A stretch of 64,000 nucleotides of DNA from JANMJD01 sp963828405 (GCA_963828405.1 CAWHEG010000012.1:161371-225370); one strand, 5' to 3'; positions 1 through 9,600 are shown, counted from the stretch's first letter. Numbers and translations: made by a program. Notes: generated by a model not told the origin, from the sequence alone.

Positions 1-668
1 CCGACGGATACCACCTGATCGACGCCGAGATGGTCACCCTCGCCCTCCACGACGTGCTGACGATCGCGCCCGGCGACGGCGTCGAGGTCACCGGGCCGTT
101 CGCCCCCGGCGTCCCGACCGGTCACGACAACCTGGTCAGCCGGGCGCTACGCCTGGCCGGTCGCCGGGCCCGAGTGACCATCGACAAGCGGATCCCGCAC
201 GGCGGCGGCCTCGGCGGTGGCTCGGCCGACGCCGCGGCCGTCCTGCGTTGGGCCGGGTACGCCGATGCGGCCGGCGCGGCGACGATCGGGGCCGACGTGG
301 CCTTCTGCCTCGTCGGCGGACGGGCCCGCGTCTCGGGCATCGGTGAGATCGTCGAACCGCTCGGGTCCCGCGACCAGGAGTTCACCCTGGTCATTCCCCC
401 GCTGGCCTGTTCGACGCCGCTCGTCTACCGCGTCTGGGACGAGCTCGGGGGGCCCCGGGGCGACCATCACAACGACCTCGAACCGGCGGCACTGGTCGTC
501 GAGCCACGCCTCACCCGGTGGCGCGACCGGATCGCCGAGGTGGCCGGGGTGCGACCGGTGCTGGCAGGAAGCGGGTCGACCTGGTTCGTCGAAGGTGCCC
601 GCCAATCGCTCGTCGAGGCGTTCCCCGACGCCACGGTCGTCGTGACGCGCACCGACCGCCCGGCATGA
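1..668 (+). CDS. ispE: 4-diphosphocytidyl-2-C-methyl-D-erythritol kinase, 5'-truncated by window edge
   Basis: IspE phosphorylates CDP-methylerythritol in the non-mevalonate isoprenoid pathway. The reading frame is already open at base 3 and begins DGYHLIDAEMV, the family's N-terminal substrate-binding stretch, so the true start lies to the left of the window. The GHMP-kinase phosphate-binding loop GGGLGGGSADAAA is near base 200 and the C-terminal glycine motif LAGSGSTWF near base 560. Roughly 220 residues are visible of the usual 280-310. It is followed by glmU, prs, rplY and pth, the usual actinobacterial order. The family call is secure and only the left boundary is missing. Confidence 0.95.
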   Translation, partial: DGYHLIDAEMVTLALHDVLTIAPGDGVEVTGPFAPGVPTGHDNLVSRALRLAGRRARVTIDKRIPHGGGLGGGSADAAAVLRWAGYADAAGAATIGADVAFCLVGGRARVSGIGEIVEPLGSRDQEFTLVIPPLACSTPLVYRVWDELGGPRGDHHNDLEPAALVVEPRLTRWRDRIAEVAGVRPVLAGSGSTWFVEGARQSLVEAFPDATVVVTRTDRPA

Positions 669-740
669 CCGGGCGGTCGGTCGCGGCGTTCCTCGGGCGA
701 AGCCGGGATCGTGACTCGGACGACCGGCGGTGGCGACGCC

Positions 741-836
741 CTACTTGTTGCGCCGCTGGAAGCGCGTGCGCTTCAGCATCTTGCGGTGCTTCTTCTTACG
801 CATGCGCTTACGGCGCTTCTTGATCAACGATCCCAT
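741..836 (-). CDS. Small basic bS22 / AURKAIP1-COX24-domain protein
   Basis: A 31-residue protein, MGSLIKKRRKRMRKKKHRK at its N-terminus, made almost entirely of Lys and Arg. This composition and the KKRRKRMRKKKHRK core are characteristic of the short actinobacterial bS22-like proteins annotated as AURKAIP1/COX24-domain proteins, which are small-subunit ribosome components. It is too short for most gene callers and is often missed. A -10-like element (TAGCGT on the minus strand, bases 853-848) lies 11 nt before the ATG and no clear Shine-Dalgarno is present. It lies convergent to ispE and divergent from the tRNA gene. Confidence 0.8.
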   Translation of the reverse strand: MGSLIKKRRKRMRKKKHRKMLKRTRFQRRNK

Positions 837-921
837 AACGGGGGGCAACGCTACCGGTCGATCGACCGCGAAAGCGAAACGGCGTCGGCGAGGTCCAGCC
901 GGTAGCGTGTCGCCGACCCGA

Positions 922-996
922 TCGGGGGTCGTCCAATGGGCAGGACAACGGATTTTGGTTCCGTGAATAGGGGTTCGAAGCCTCTCCCCCGAGCCA
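922..996 (+). tRNA. tRNA-Gln(TTG), CCA encoded
   Basis: The sequence folds as a tRNA. The acceptor stem is TCGGGGG (922-928) with CCCCCGA (986-992). The discriminator is G and CCA is encoded at 994-996. The anticodon stem ACGGA/TCCGT encloses loop TTTTGGT, giving anticodon TTG for glutamine (CAA codons). The T-loop is GGTTCGAAGCC. A -10-like TAGCGT at 903-908 would place transcription start about 7 nt before the mature 5' end. Confidence 0.93.
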
Positions 997-1070
997 GATC
1001 CGGTCCCGCCGGAGAGATTTGGGCCGCAGGACGCACACGTCGGGGGCCGATCGCGTTGTAGAACTGGTTC

Positions 1071-2159
1071 ATGCCGGTTTCCGCCATCGTCCTCGCCGCC
1101 GGAGAAGGAACGCGGATGCGCTCCAACCGGCCCAAGCCGATCCACCAGATCTGCGGCCGCCCGATGGTGATGCACGTCATCCACACGTTGGCCAATCTCG
1201 ACATCGACCGCACCGTCGTCGTCGTCGGCTACGGCGCCGAGCGGGTGACGAAGAAGATCCAGGAGCAGTCGCCCGCCTCGGTGAACGTCTCGTTCGCCGA
1301 GCAGCCCGTGCAGCGCGGCACGGGCCACGCGGTGATGATCGGCCTCACCGCCTTTCCCGACGAGGATCTCGACGACACCTCCACGGTGATCGTCCTGCCC
1401 GGCGACACGCCGCTGCTGCGGGCGTCGACGATCGAGGACCTCGTCGCCGCCCACGAGACCAGCGGCCAGGCCGCCACACTGCTCACGGCCCGGATGGAGG
1501 ACCCCACGGGGTACGGCCGGATCGTGCGGGCCAAGGACGGTCGCGTCGTCCACATCGTCGAGCAGCGCGACGCCCGGCCCGAGGAGCTGGCGATCACCGA
1601 GATCAACACGGGGATCATGGCCTTCCGCCGCGACCTGCTCGGCCCCGGGCTCCGCCACATCTCGACCGACAACGCCCAGTCGGAGTACTACCTGACCGAT
1701 GTGGTCGGCGTCCTGGCCACGATGGGGCACCGCATCGGGAGTCTCGTGGTCGACGACGCGGCCGAAACCCAGGGCGTCAACGACCGCTGGCAGCTGGCGA
1801 TGGCCGAGCGGGAGCTGCGGGCCCGAACCAACCGGAACTGGCTGCTCAACGGGGTCACGATGCTCGACCCCCGCCAGACGTTCATCGACGTCACGGTGCG
1901 CCTCGGTCGTGACGTGACGCTGTATCCGGGCTCGATCCTGCAGGGCCTGACCACGATCGGCGACGGCGCCGAGATCGGCCCGAACACCCGTCTCGTCGAC
2001 ACCGTCGTCGGCCCCGGAGCCCGCGTCGAGAACACCGTCGCCACCGATGCCGAGATCGGCGCCGATGCCGTCGTCGGCCCGTTCGCCCATCTACCTGCGG
2101 GTTCTCACGTGCCTGAGGGCGCGGTGACCGGCGCCTTCTACACTGCCCATGGAGAGTGA
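1071..2159 (+). CDS. glmU: GlmU-type UDP-GlcNAc pyrophosphorylase lacking the acetyltransferase half
   Basis: The N-terminal nucleotidyltransferase domain (about residues 1-230) is complete: AIVLAAGEGTRMRSNRPKPIH, GDTPLL, GYGRI, EQRDA and EINTGIMAF. It should make UDP-GlcNAc from GlcNAc-1-P and UTP for peptidoglycan. The left-handed beta-helix begins near residue 255, but the protein stops at 362 residues, against about 450-480 in bifunctional GlmU. The end, VGPFAHLPAGSHVPEGAV, corresponds to the point just before the catalytic His/Lys/Asn residues of the acetyltransferase site. No frameshift is seen: prs starts 22 nt downstream. The acetyl-transfer step is therefore expected to come from elsewhere. 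Confidence 0.88.
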   Translation: MPVSAIVLAAGEGTRMRSNRPKPIHQICGRPMVMHVIHTLANLDIDRTVVVVGYGAERVTKKIQEQSPASVNVSFAEQPVQRGTGHAVMIGLTAFPDEDLDDTSTVIVLPGDTPLLRASTIEDLVAAHETSGQAATLLTARMEDPTGYGRIVRAKDGRVVHIVEQRDARPEELAITEINTGIMAFRRDLLGPGLRHISTDNAQSEYYLTDVVGVLATMGHRIGSLVVDDAAETQGVNDRWQLAMAERELRARTNRNWLLNGVTMLDPRQTFIDVTVRLGRDVTLYPGSILQGLTTIGDGAEIGPNTRLVDTVVGPGARVENTVATDAEIGADAVVGPFAHLPAGSHVPEGAVTGAFYTAHGE

Positions 2160-2181
2160 TCCGTCGGGGGAGGGCCTGAGC

Positions 2182-3171
2182 ATGGACAAGGTGACCACGA
2201 AGCGTTTGGCGCTGTACTCGGGGCGCACCCACCCGGCGCTGGCCACGGAGGTCGCCGCCCACCTCGGCATCGAACTCGGCCATCCCAACCTCGTCGACTT
2301 CGCCAACGGCGAGATCCGACCGCGGTTCGGCGAGAGCGTCCGGGGCACCGACGTGTTCATCATGCAAACCCACTTCGGGGTCGACGGCCGGTCGATCAAC
2401 GACTCGATCATGGAACAGCTGATCATGATCGACGCCGCCCAGCGGGCGTCGGCCAAGCGGATCACCGCGGTGTGCCCGTTCTACGGCTATGCCCGCCAGG
2501 ACCGCAAGGCCGAGGGCCGCGAGCCGATCACCGCCCGGCTCGTCGCCGACCTGTTCCGCGCCGCCGGTGCCAAACGGATGGTGTCGATCGACCTGCACTC
2601 CGGCCAGATCCAGGGGTTCTTCGACGGTCCCGTCGACCACCTCACGGCGATGCCGGTGCTCGAGGCGTACGTCCGCATGCACGCCGACGAGCCGGTGATC
2701 GTCTCGCCCGATGCCGGACGGATCAAGGTGGCCGAGCGGATGCGCCAGCACCTCCACGACAAGGGGGCGGACCTGGCCTTCATCTACAAGAGCCGCCCGA
2801 AGGGCACGACCAACATCGCCCAGGCGAAGGATGTCATCGGCGACGTGCGCGGCCGGCTGTGCATCCTCACCGACGACATGATCGACACGGGGGGCACCAT
2901 CGTGTCGGCGACCGAGGTGCTGCTCGACAAGGGGGCGACGGAGGTCTGGGCGATGGCCACCCACGGCGTGCTCTCCGGGCCGGCCGTCGACCGGTTGAAG
3001 AACTCGCCGATCACCCGGATCGTGCTCACCGACACGCTGCCGTTGCCGCCGGAGAAGCAGATCGACAAGATCGAGGTGCTCTCGGTGGGCCCGATCATCG
3101 CCGCGGCGCTGGCCGCGGTGTTCGACGACTCGAGCGTCAGCGAGATCTTCGGCGGCGAGAATTTGAGTTAG
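2182..3171 (+). CDS. prs: Ribose-phosphate pyrophosphokinase (PRPP synthase)
   Basis: It makes PRPP from ribose-5-phosphate and ATP for nucleotide, His and Trp synthesis. Family motifs: FANGEIRPRF, the regulatory/catalytic FYGYARQDRK, the divalent-cation HSGQIQGFFD, and the PRPP loop LTDDMIDTGGTI. Start 2182 (329 aa) is preferred over the in-frame ATG at 2149 because GGGGGAGGG lies about 10 nt upstream and family homology begins at residues 5-10. A TACACT -10-like hexamer at 2139-2144, inside the end of glmU, would start a transcript near 2151 and fits an internal promoter. Confidence 0.96.
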   Translation: MDKVTTKRLALYSGRTHPALATEVAAHLGIELGHPNLVDFANGEIRPRFGESVRGTDVFIMQTHFGVDGRSINDSIMEQLIMIDAAQRASAKRITAVCPFYGYARQDRKAEGREPITARLVADLFRAAGAKRMVSIDLHSGQIQGFFDGPVDHLTAMPVLEAYVRMHADEPVIVSPDAGRIKVAERMRQHLHDKGADLAFIYKSRPKGTTNIAQAKDVIGDVRGRLCILTDDMIDTGGTIVSATEVLLDKGATEVWAMATHGVLSGPAVDRLKNSPITRIVLTDTLPLPPEKQIDKIEVLSVGPIIAAALAAVFDDSSVSEIFGGENLS

Positions 3172-3228
3172 GCGCTCCGCCCCATACACTTGACCGCCGT
3201 TTGCTGAACGTCCCCGAAGGACCGCGCC

Positions 3229-3837
3229 ATGTCTCAGATCACTCTCGCCGCCCAGACCGGGCGGGCCACCGGTTCCCCCGCCTCCCGCCGCCTACGGGCC
3301 GAGGACCTGATCCCCGGGGTGATCTACGGCCAGGGCATGACGCCGATCACGCTGTCGGTCAACCGGCGCGAGCTGCGCCTGGCGATCAACAACCCGGCCG
3401 GGATGAACACGCTGCTGTCCCTCCACGTCGAGGGCAAGAGATATCCGGCGATCATCAAGCAGATTCAGCGCCACCCCATCCGCCGCACGGTCAGCCACAT
3501 CGACTTCATGCAGGTCAACATGGCCGAGGACATCACGATCTCGGTGCCGCTGCACCTCACCGGTGAGGCCAAGGCCGTCGTCGACGAGGGAGGCCTGGTC
3601 GACCCGGCCGTCGATTCGATCGAGGTCACCTGCACCCCCGGCAACATGCCCAACGAGATCGTCATCGACATCTCCGGCATGCAGCCCGGCGATGTGCTGC
3701 GGATCGGTGACATCACCCTTCCCGCCGGGGTGGTGGCCAACGGCGACCCCGACACGGCCGTCGCCACGACGATGATGCCGGCCGCCGGCGTCGCCGAGCC
3801 CGAGACCGCCGACGTCGAGGCCGCCGAGGGCGAGTGA
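3229..3837 (+). CDS. rplY: Large ribosomal subunit protein bL25, long (Ctc/TL5) form
   Basis: A 202-residue 5S-rRNA-binding protein of the CTC family: N-terminal L25 domain (RLRAEDLIPGVIYGQG, QRHPIRRTVSHIDF) and the C-terminal TL5 beta domain (IEVTCTPGNMPNEI, DISGMQPGDVLRIGDITLP), with an acidic Ala/Glu tail. GAAGGA (3216-3221) precedes the ATG, and a TACACT -10-like element at 3185-3190 suggests its own promoter. Its stop codon overlaps the GTG start of pth, so the two are translationally coupled. Confidence 0.95.
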   Translation: MSQITLAAQTGRATGSPASRRLRAEDLIPGVIYGQGMTPITLSVNRRELRLAINNPAGMNTLLSLHVEGKRYPAIIKQIQRHPIRRTVSHIDFMQVNMAEDITISVPLHLTGEAKAVVDEGGLVDPAVDSIEVTCTPGNMPNEIVIDISGMQPGDVLRIGDITLPAGVVANGDPDTAVATTMMPAAGVAEPETADVEAAEGE

Positions 3838-4439
3838 GACTCGCCGGCGGCGATCGGCGGGGCACACCCGCCGATCTGCTCGTCGTCGGCCTCGGGAACC
3901 CGGGCCGGGAGTACGAGCGCACCCGCCACAACGTGGGCGCCGAGGTCGTCGCCACGATCGCCGCCGCACACGCCAGCCCCCTCAAGTCGGGCAGGGAGCG
4001 GGCGATGGTCGCCGAGATCACCCTGGCCGGGGCACGAGTCGCCCTTGCCTTCCCGACCACGTTCATGAACGCCTCGGGCGAGTCCGTCGTGCGGCTGGTC
4101 CGCCGCTACGGCATCGACGATCCGACCAAGCTCCTGGTCGTCCACGACGAACTCGACCTGCCGCCCGGCACGGTGCGCATCAAGCAGGGCGGCGGGCTGG
4201 CCGGCAACAACGGCCTGCGTTCGATCACCCAGCATCTGAAAACCCAGGACTACCTGCGGATCCGGATCGGGATCGGCAAGCCCCCCTCCAAGGAGCGCGG
4301 CGCCGACCACGTGTTGTCGAAGATCTCCAAGGCCGAGCGGGCCCTGCTCGACGCGGCCATCGTGCGCGCCTGCGAGGCCGTCGAGCTGATCGTCCGCCTC
4401 GGCGTGGACGGGGCGATGAACGAGGTCAACCGCGCCTGA
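3834..4439 (+). CDS. pth: Peptidyl-tRNA hydrolase
   Basis: Cleaves peptidyl-tRNA released from stalled ribosomes. Family motifs: VVGLGNPGREYERTRHNVGA (catalytic His and conserved Asn), FMNASGESV, VVHDELDLPPG (catalytic Asp), GGGLAGNNGLRSI, RIRIGIGKP. Length is 201 aa, normal for the family. The GTG start overlaps the rplY stop (GTGA). There are no odd features. Confidence 0.96.
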   Translation: MRLAGGDRRGTPADLLVVGLGNPGREYERTRHNVGAEVVATIAAAHASPLKSGRERAMVAEITLAGARVALAFPTTFMNASGESVVRLVRRYGIDDPTKLLVVHDELDLPPGTVRIKQGGGLAGNNGLRSITQHLKTQDYLRIRIGIGKPPSKERGADHVLSKISKAERALLDAAIVRACEAVELIVRLGVDGAMNEVNRA

Positions 4440-4472
4440 GTGGGGAGGCACAGGCTCGACTACATTCGCCGG

Positions 4473-4886
4473 GTGCCGTCCGAGCCTCCGTCCGCCGTCC
4501 CGTCGGCCGACTCCGCCCTCGCCGAGCCGGTCGTCCACCTCGTTCGATGGGCGGGACCGTGGCCGGACGACGACAAGGACGCCAACTTCAAAGCGGAGGT
4601 GGCGCTGTACTCCCACGCCGATCCGCTGAGCACGATCCGGACATTGGCCGCGGCGATCGACGTGCCGGTGGGGGCAATCGTACGGTACGTGCTCGCCCGG
4701 TGGGCCAGCGAGGGCGCCTCGGGGTTGCTCGAGCTCGGCCCGACGATGGTTCGACGCCTGCACGGTGTGGCCGAGGCGGCGGGCGACGGTAGCGCGCACG
4801 ACAAGCTCGCCGCCTATGAGCAGTTGCGCCAGATGCTGTCGTGGCTCAATCACCCGCTCGATCACCCCGAGGTCTACGACTTCTAG
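4473..4886 (+). CDS. Conserved hypothetical protein, DUF6027-like
   Basis: A 137-residue soluble protein with VVHLVRWAGPWPDDDKDANF near the N-terminus, a helical central part and the C-terminal motif WLNHPLDHPEVYDF, which resembles the actinobacterial DUF6027 family. Function is unknown. The start is placed at GTG 4473 rather than the earlier GTG 4440 because a TACATT hexamer (4461-4466) sits exactly 6 nt before it, the arrangement of a leaderless promoter. No Shine-Dalgarno fits either start. The 4887-4987 interval to the convergent HNH gene is very GC-rich with repeated CCGGCGGG tracts and may serve as a bidirectional terminator. Confidence 0.65.
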   Translation: MPSEPPSAVPSADSALAEPVVHLVRWAGPWPDDDKDANFKAEVALYSHADPLSTIRTLAAAIDVPVGAIVRYVLARWASEGASGLLELGPTMVRRLHGVAEAAGDGSAHDKLAAYEQLRQMLSWLNHPLDHPEVYDF

Positions 4887-4987
4887 CAGGGGCTCCTTGC
4901 ACGGCGCCGACCCCGGACCCCGATCCACAACCCCGGACCCACGGCCGGCGGGTCCGCCGCCGCTCGGCCGGCGGGCGGGGCCGGCGT

Positions 4988-6259
4988 TCACGGCGCACCG
5001 TCGAGCGAGCCGACGAACGACAGCTGCACGCCCTCATCCCCGGATCGCACAGCGTCATCCCCGGATCGCACGGCGTCTAGCCGGTCGTCGACCTGCGGGG
5101 TCGCGCCACGTCGCCAGTGCAGTTCGCCGGTCGGCCGGCGGATGGTCATCGTGTGCGCCGGGCCGCCGAGCAGCCAGCCGCCCTCGTGGACGAGGTGGTG
5201 GTGGTGATGGCAGAGCAGCACGAGGTTCGCAACGTCGGTGGCTCCCCCCGACTCCCAGGCGACGATGTGGTGAGCCTGGCACCAGCCGGGTGGCCGGTCG
5301 CAGCCCGGAAAGACGCAACCCAGGTCACGAGCGGCGAGCGCGAGGAAGACGTGGCTGCCGACGACCCGCGTGCGGCGGCCCATGTCGAGCGGGACCGAGT
5401 CGGCCGCGGTGAGCAGGCGGTGGATGCCACAGTCGCAGGCCAACCGCCTGGCCGCCTCGGCCGTCAGCGTCGACCCGTTGTGGATGCGTGCGCGCTCGTT
5501 CGCCCGACCGGAGAGCGAGGCCTCGGAGATCTCCACGACCAACGTCGGCCGCTCCCGACCGCCGGTGACTGCGCCGGCGCTGTGGGCCGCACACAGATCG
5601 GTGAGGGCATCGGCCAGCCGTTGTTCGCGCAGCCGCCCGGAATCATCGAGTCGGTGCTGTCGGGCGAGATGCTCCAGCGTGAGGCGAACCTGCGCCCCGC
5701 ACTCCGGGTCGAACGCCCCCTCGACACCGACCATGCCATCGCCACGATCGAGGAACCGGAGGAATCGACGGGAACGCTGCACCTCGGCGTCGGCCGCATC
5801 CGCCACCGGATCGTGCAGGGCCTTCCACCGCTCGATCTCGAATCGCATCGTCCTCGGATCGGCCGTCGCTGCCGCCGCCACCAGTGACGCGCCATGGTCG
5901 GCGAAGGCGGGATGCCCGGTCACCCTGGCAACCTGCGACGCGTTGGCGTGCGGCACGTCGGCGAGATCGGGGGCGAGTTGGAGCGCCCTGCCGAGCTCGA
6001 GCTCGCCCCTGGCCCGGCCACGGGAGATGGATGCCTGGCCGGCGACGAACGCCTCCGGTGACGACGCCCCGGACTCGGCCCATACGGCGGAGTTCGCCGC
6101 GTGATGAGCAAGGCGCGCCCGCGTGGCGCTGAGGCCGTCGATGACCTCGGACAGCAGCGAGATGAACCGCCGCAGACCACCGCCATCGAGCCCCGACAGG
6201 TCAGTGTGACGCAACGCGCCCTCCGCCCGGATCAGTTCACCGAGATGGTCACCACTCAT
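4988..6259 (-). CDS. DUF222 / HNH endonuclease-domain protein (13E12-repeat type)
   Basis: A 423-residue protein. The N-terminal two-thirds is the helical DUF222 region (residues about 20-290). The C-terminal HNH nuclease motif includes CVFPGCDRPPGWCQAHHI, WESGGATDVANLVLLC and HHHHHLVHEGGW. This is the family called 13E12 repeat proteins in mycobacteria, some of which are known to be SOS-induced. The tail carries a short tandem duplication (DAVRSGD twice, near 5036-5080). The ATG at 6259 is 6 nt downstream of a TACGCT -10 element, so the mRNA is probably leaderless. A LexA-type palindrome abuts that -10. It lies between pth and mfd, which are adjacent in many relatives. Confidence 0.88.
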   Translation of the reverse strand: MSGDHLGELIRAEGALRHTDLSGLDGGGLRRFISLLSEVIDGLSATRARLAHHAANSAVWAESGASSPEAFVAGQASISRGRARGELELGRALQLAPDLADVPHANASQVARVTGHPAFADHGASLVAAAATADPRTMRFEIERWKALHDPVADAADAEVQRSRRFLRFLDRGDGMVGVEGAFDPECGAQVRLTLEHLARQHRLDDSGRLREQRLADALTDLCAAHSAGAVTGGRERPTLVVEISEASLSGRANERARIHNGSTLTAEAARRLACDCGIHRLLTAADSVPLDMGRRTRVVGSHVFLALAARDLGCVFPGCDRPPGWCQAHHIVAWESGGATDVANLVLLCHHHHHLVHEGGWLLGGPAHTMTIRRPTGELHWRRGATPQVDDRLDAVRSGDDAVRSGDEGVQLSFVGSLDGAP

Positions 6260-6265
6260 AGGTCG

Positions 6266-6290
6266 AGCGTATACGAACACATGTTCGTAT
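6266..6290 (-). promoter_or_regulatory. LexA (SOS) operator plus leaderless -10 for the HNH gene
   Basis: Arms ATACGAACA (6271-6279) and TGTTCGTAT (6282-6290) form a perfect 9-bp inverted repeat with a 2-nt spacer. The core GAACACATGTTC (6275-6286) matches the Gram-positive/actinobacterial LexA consensus GAAC-N4-GTTC with flanking C and G. On the minus strand the -10 TACGCT (6271-6266) overlaps the operator edge, and the ATG follows 6 nt later. Binding here would block the promoter. Confidence 0.8.
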
Positions 6291-6415
6291 TGCAAGGGTT
6301 GAGGGCACATTTTGACGAAGTGCCTACACGCACCCGGATGCCACCTGTCTGTGGTCAGATGCTCCGGTTGATTGGGAATCGGTGGCGCTCGTCGGACGCC
6401 GACGAACTGTTCGCC

Positions 6416-6595
6416 GAGGCCATCGACGCCAACCTCGGCCGAACCGCGCAAGAGGGCGGCCACCATGCAGTCGCCATCGAGGCCCGGGACCGGGTAGAGA
6501 CCACCCGACGTCTCCGGCTCGGCGACCGCCACCCCGCCACCCTCACCGCCCGAGCCAACCTCGAACGCTGGAAGGCTGGGCCCGACAAAGTCTGA
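6416..6595 (+). pseudogene. Relic of a TPR (kinesin-light-chain-type) protein
   Basis: About 59 codons with strong GC3 bias end in RLGDRHPATLTARANLERW. That closely resembles the LGxDHPxTLxTRxNLAxW repeat signature of TPR_10/TPR_12 tandem repeats in actinobacterial NB-ARC/TPR proteins. Nothing upstream in any frame supplies the rest of such a protein: bases 6291-6415 look non-coding and comparatively AT-rich. It is read as a 3' gene fragment stranded between the HNH gene and mfd. The remaining part of the 6260-6641 gap holds only the SOS promoter and an mfd promoter (TACCCT, 6602-6607). Confidence 0.5.
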
Positions 6596-6641
6596 GCCCG
6601 ATACCCTGACGGGCTCGCCATGACTGCTGTCTCCACCCCCG

Positions 6642-9600
6642 GTGCGCCCACCGAGGCGCCGACCGGCGCGCTCCGCCGCGCCGCTCGACGCCCTGCCGGA
6701 GCTGATCGGGCGCGACGCCGCGCTGGGCCAGATGCTCGGCCGGGCGAGCGCCGTCCTGGCGGTCCCCGAGGCGGCCCGCCCGATCGCCATCGCCGCCCTG
6801 GCCGGGCTCAGCCGGCGCCATCCGCTGGTCGTCTGCTGCCCGACGGGGACGATGGCCGGACAGCTGTACGACGACCTCGTGCAGTACCTGGGCGCTGCGA
6901 CGGTCGAGCTCTTCCCGGCCTGGGAGACGCTCCCGTTCGAGCGGGTCTCGCCCAGCGTCGAGACGATGGGGCGCCGGCTGCGCGTCCTGCACCGCCTCGG
7001 CGGCGGAGGGACGGGTGATCCCAGCAGATCCCCGACGGTCATCGTGTCGAGCATCCGCGCCCTCCTCCAGCGGCTCGGGACGTACGGGGAGCGGGCCGCA
7101 CCGATCGTCATCCGACCGGGCGACACGATCGACCCCGACGAGCTGCTCCAGCGTCTCGTCACGATGGGCTACCGGCGTGAGGAACTCGCCGAGCACCGCG
7201 GCGAGGTCGCCCGGCGGGGGGCGATCGTCGACGTGTTCCCGTCGACGGCCGACGCCCCGATCCGCATCGACCTGTGGGGCGACGAGGTCGACCGCCTCAC
7301 GGAGTTCTCGGTCAGCGACCAGCGCTCCACCGACGACATCGCCGTCGCCGAGATCTTCGCCGCCCGCGAGCTCATCCCCAACGACGCCACCCGCGCCCGC
7401 GCCGAGCAGCTGATCGGCGAGGAGCCGTGGGGTCGCGAGCAGTGGGAGCGGCTGGCCGAGGGCCACCTGTTCGAGGGGATGGAGTCGTGGCTTCCGTGGC
7501 TGACCGAGGACGAGGTGCTGATCACCGATCTGCTCGGCGAGCAAGCCCAGGTCATCCTCATCGAACCGCGCCGCACCCGGGACCGGGCCGCCGACCTGCT
7601 CGCCGAGGAGGACGACCTGGCCAGGGCGTTGGCCACCACCTGGGGCCGCGAGCGCGACGAGACGTTCCCCCGTCTGCATGCCGAGCCTGAGCGGCTGCTG
7701 GCGGCCACCCACGGCTCGAGCTGGTCGATGGTGCCGACCCCCGAGGGCCCCGACGCCCCGCATCTCGAGGCGTCCGGTTGGGGCCCGGTGGCCGGCGATT
7801 CGCGGGGCCTGACCAACCGGCTGCGCGAGCTGATCACCGACGGCTACCGGGTCGTCGTCACCGCCGACACCGAGGGATCGGCCGAGCGGATCGCCAACGC
7901 GTTGCGCGACAACGGCCTCGACCTGCCGATCCGCGCGGCCGGGCTGGCCGATGAGCACCTCCGCCGTCCGGGCGGCCAGATCGTCGTCGCCCCGCTCCAC
8001 CGCGGCTGCACGCTGCCGGCCGGCCGGCTGGCCATCGTCACCGAGTCCGACCTGACCGGGCGCCGCCGGGCCCACCGCCGGCCCCGACCGCGCCAGCGCG
8101 AGTCGGCGGGCTTCTTCGAGGACCTCAAGCCGGGTGACTTCATCGTCCACTACCAGCACGGCGTCGGCCGCTACGAGGGAATGGTCAAGCGCTCGATCGG
8201 GGGGATCGAGCGCGACTACCTGCTGCTCGCCTACAAGGGCGGCGACAAGCTGTACGTCCCGTCCGACCAGATCGACGCCGTGCGCCAGTACGTCGGGGGC
8301 GAGGCCCCGACGCTGCACCGGATGGGCGGCGCCGACTTCGCCAAGGCCAAGGCCCGCGTGCGCAGCGCCGTGCGGGAGATCGCCCAGGAGCTCGTCGTGC
8401 TCTACCAGCGGCGGGTCAACGCCAACGGCCACCGCTATCCGCCCGACACCCCCTGGCAGCAGGAGATGGAGGATGCGTTCCCGTTCGTCGAGACCCCCGA
8501 CCAGCGCAAGGCGATCGACGACGTCAAGAACGACATGGAGGCGCCCGCCCCGATGGACCGCCTGCTGTGCGGCGATGTCGGTTTCGGCAAGACCGAGGTG
8601 GCCATCAGGGCCGCCTTCAAGGCGATCCAGGACGGCAAACAGGTGGCCGTGCTCGTGCCGACGACGTTGCTCGCCACCCAGCACGGCAACACCTTCGCCG
8701 ACCGTTTCGCCGGTTACCCGATCCGCGTCGAGGTGCTCTCCCGATTCCTGAGCGGGGCGCAGGCCCGCAAGGTGATCGCCGGGCTGGCCTCGGGCGAGGT
8801 CGACTGCGTGATCGGCACGCACCGGCTGCTGGCCAACGAGGTTGCGTTCAAGGACCTCGGCCTGCTCGTCGTCGACGAGGAGCAGCGCTTCGGCGTGCAG
8901 CACAAGGAGGCGATGAAGAAGCTGCGCCTCGACGTCGACGTGCTGTCGATGTCGGCGACGCCCATACCCCGCACGCTGGAGATGTCGCTCGTCGGGATCC
9001 GCGACCTCTCGTTGCTCCAGACGCCCCCGGCCGACCGTCAGCCGATCCTCACCTACGTCGGGGAGTACGACGAGCGCGTCGCCGTCGAATCGATCCGCCG
9101 CGAGCTGCTGCGCGAGGGCCAGGTGTTCTGGGTGCACAACCGGGTCCAGTCGATCGAGGAGTGCGCCGCCCGGCTGCGCGAGCTGGTGCCCGAGGCGCGC
9201 ATCGCCGTCGCCCACGGTCAGATGGACGAGAGCAAGCTCGAACAGATCGTCGTCGACTTCTGGGAGGGCCGGTTCGACGTGCTCGTGTGCACGACGATCA
9301 TCGAATCGGGCATCGACATGCCCACCGTGAACACCCTCGTCGTCGAACGTGCCGACCTGCTCGGTCTGGGCCAGATGCACCAGCTGCGTGGCCGCGTCGG
9401 CCGCTCGGGGAGCCGGGCCTACGCCTACCTGTTCCATCCCCGCGACCGGGTGCTCACCGAGGAGGCCTACGAGCGGCTGAAGACGATCGGCGAGGCCACC
9501 GAGCTGGGCTCGGGCTTCAAGATCGCGATGCGCGACCTCGAGATCCGCGGCGCCGGCAACATCCTCGGTGAATCGCAGTCGGGTCACATCGCCGCCGTCG

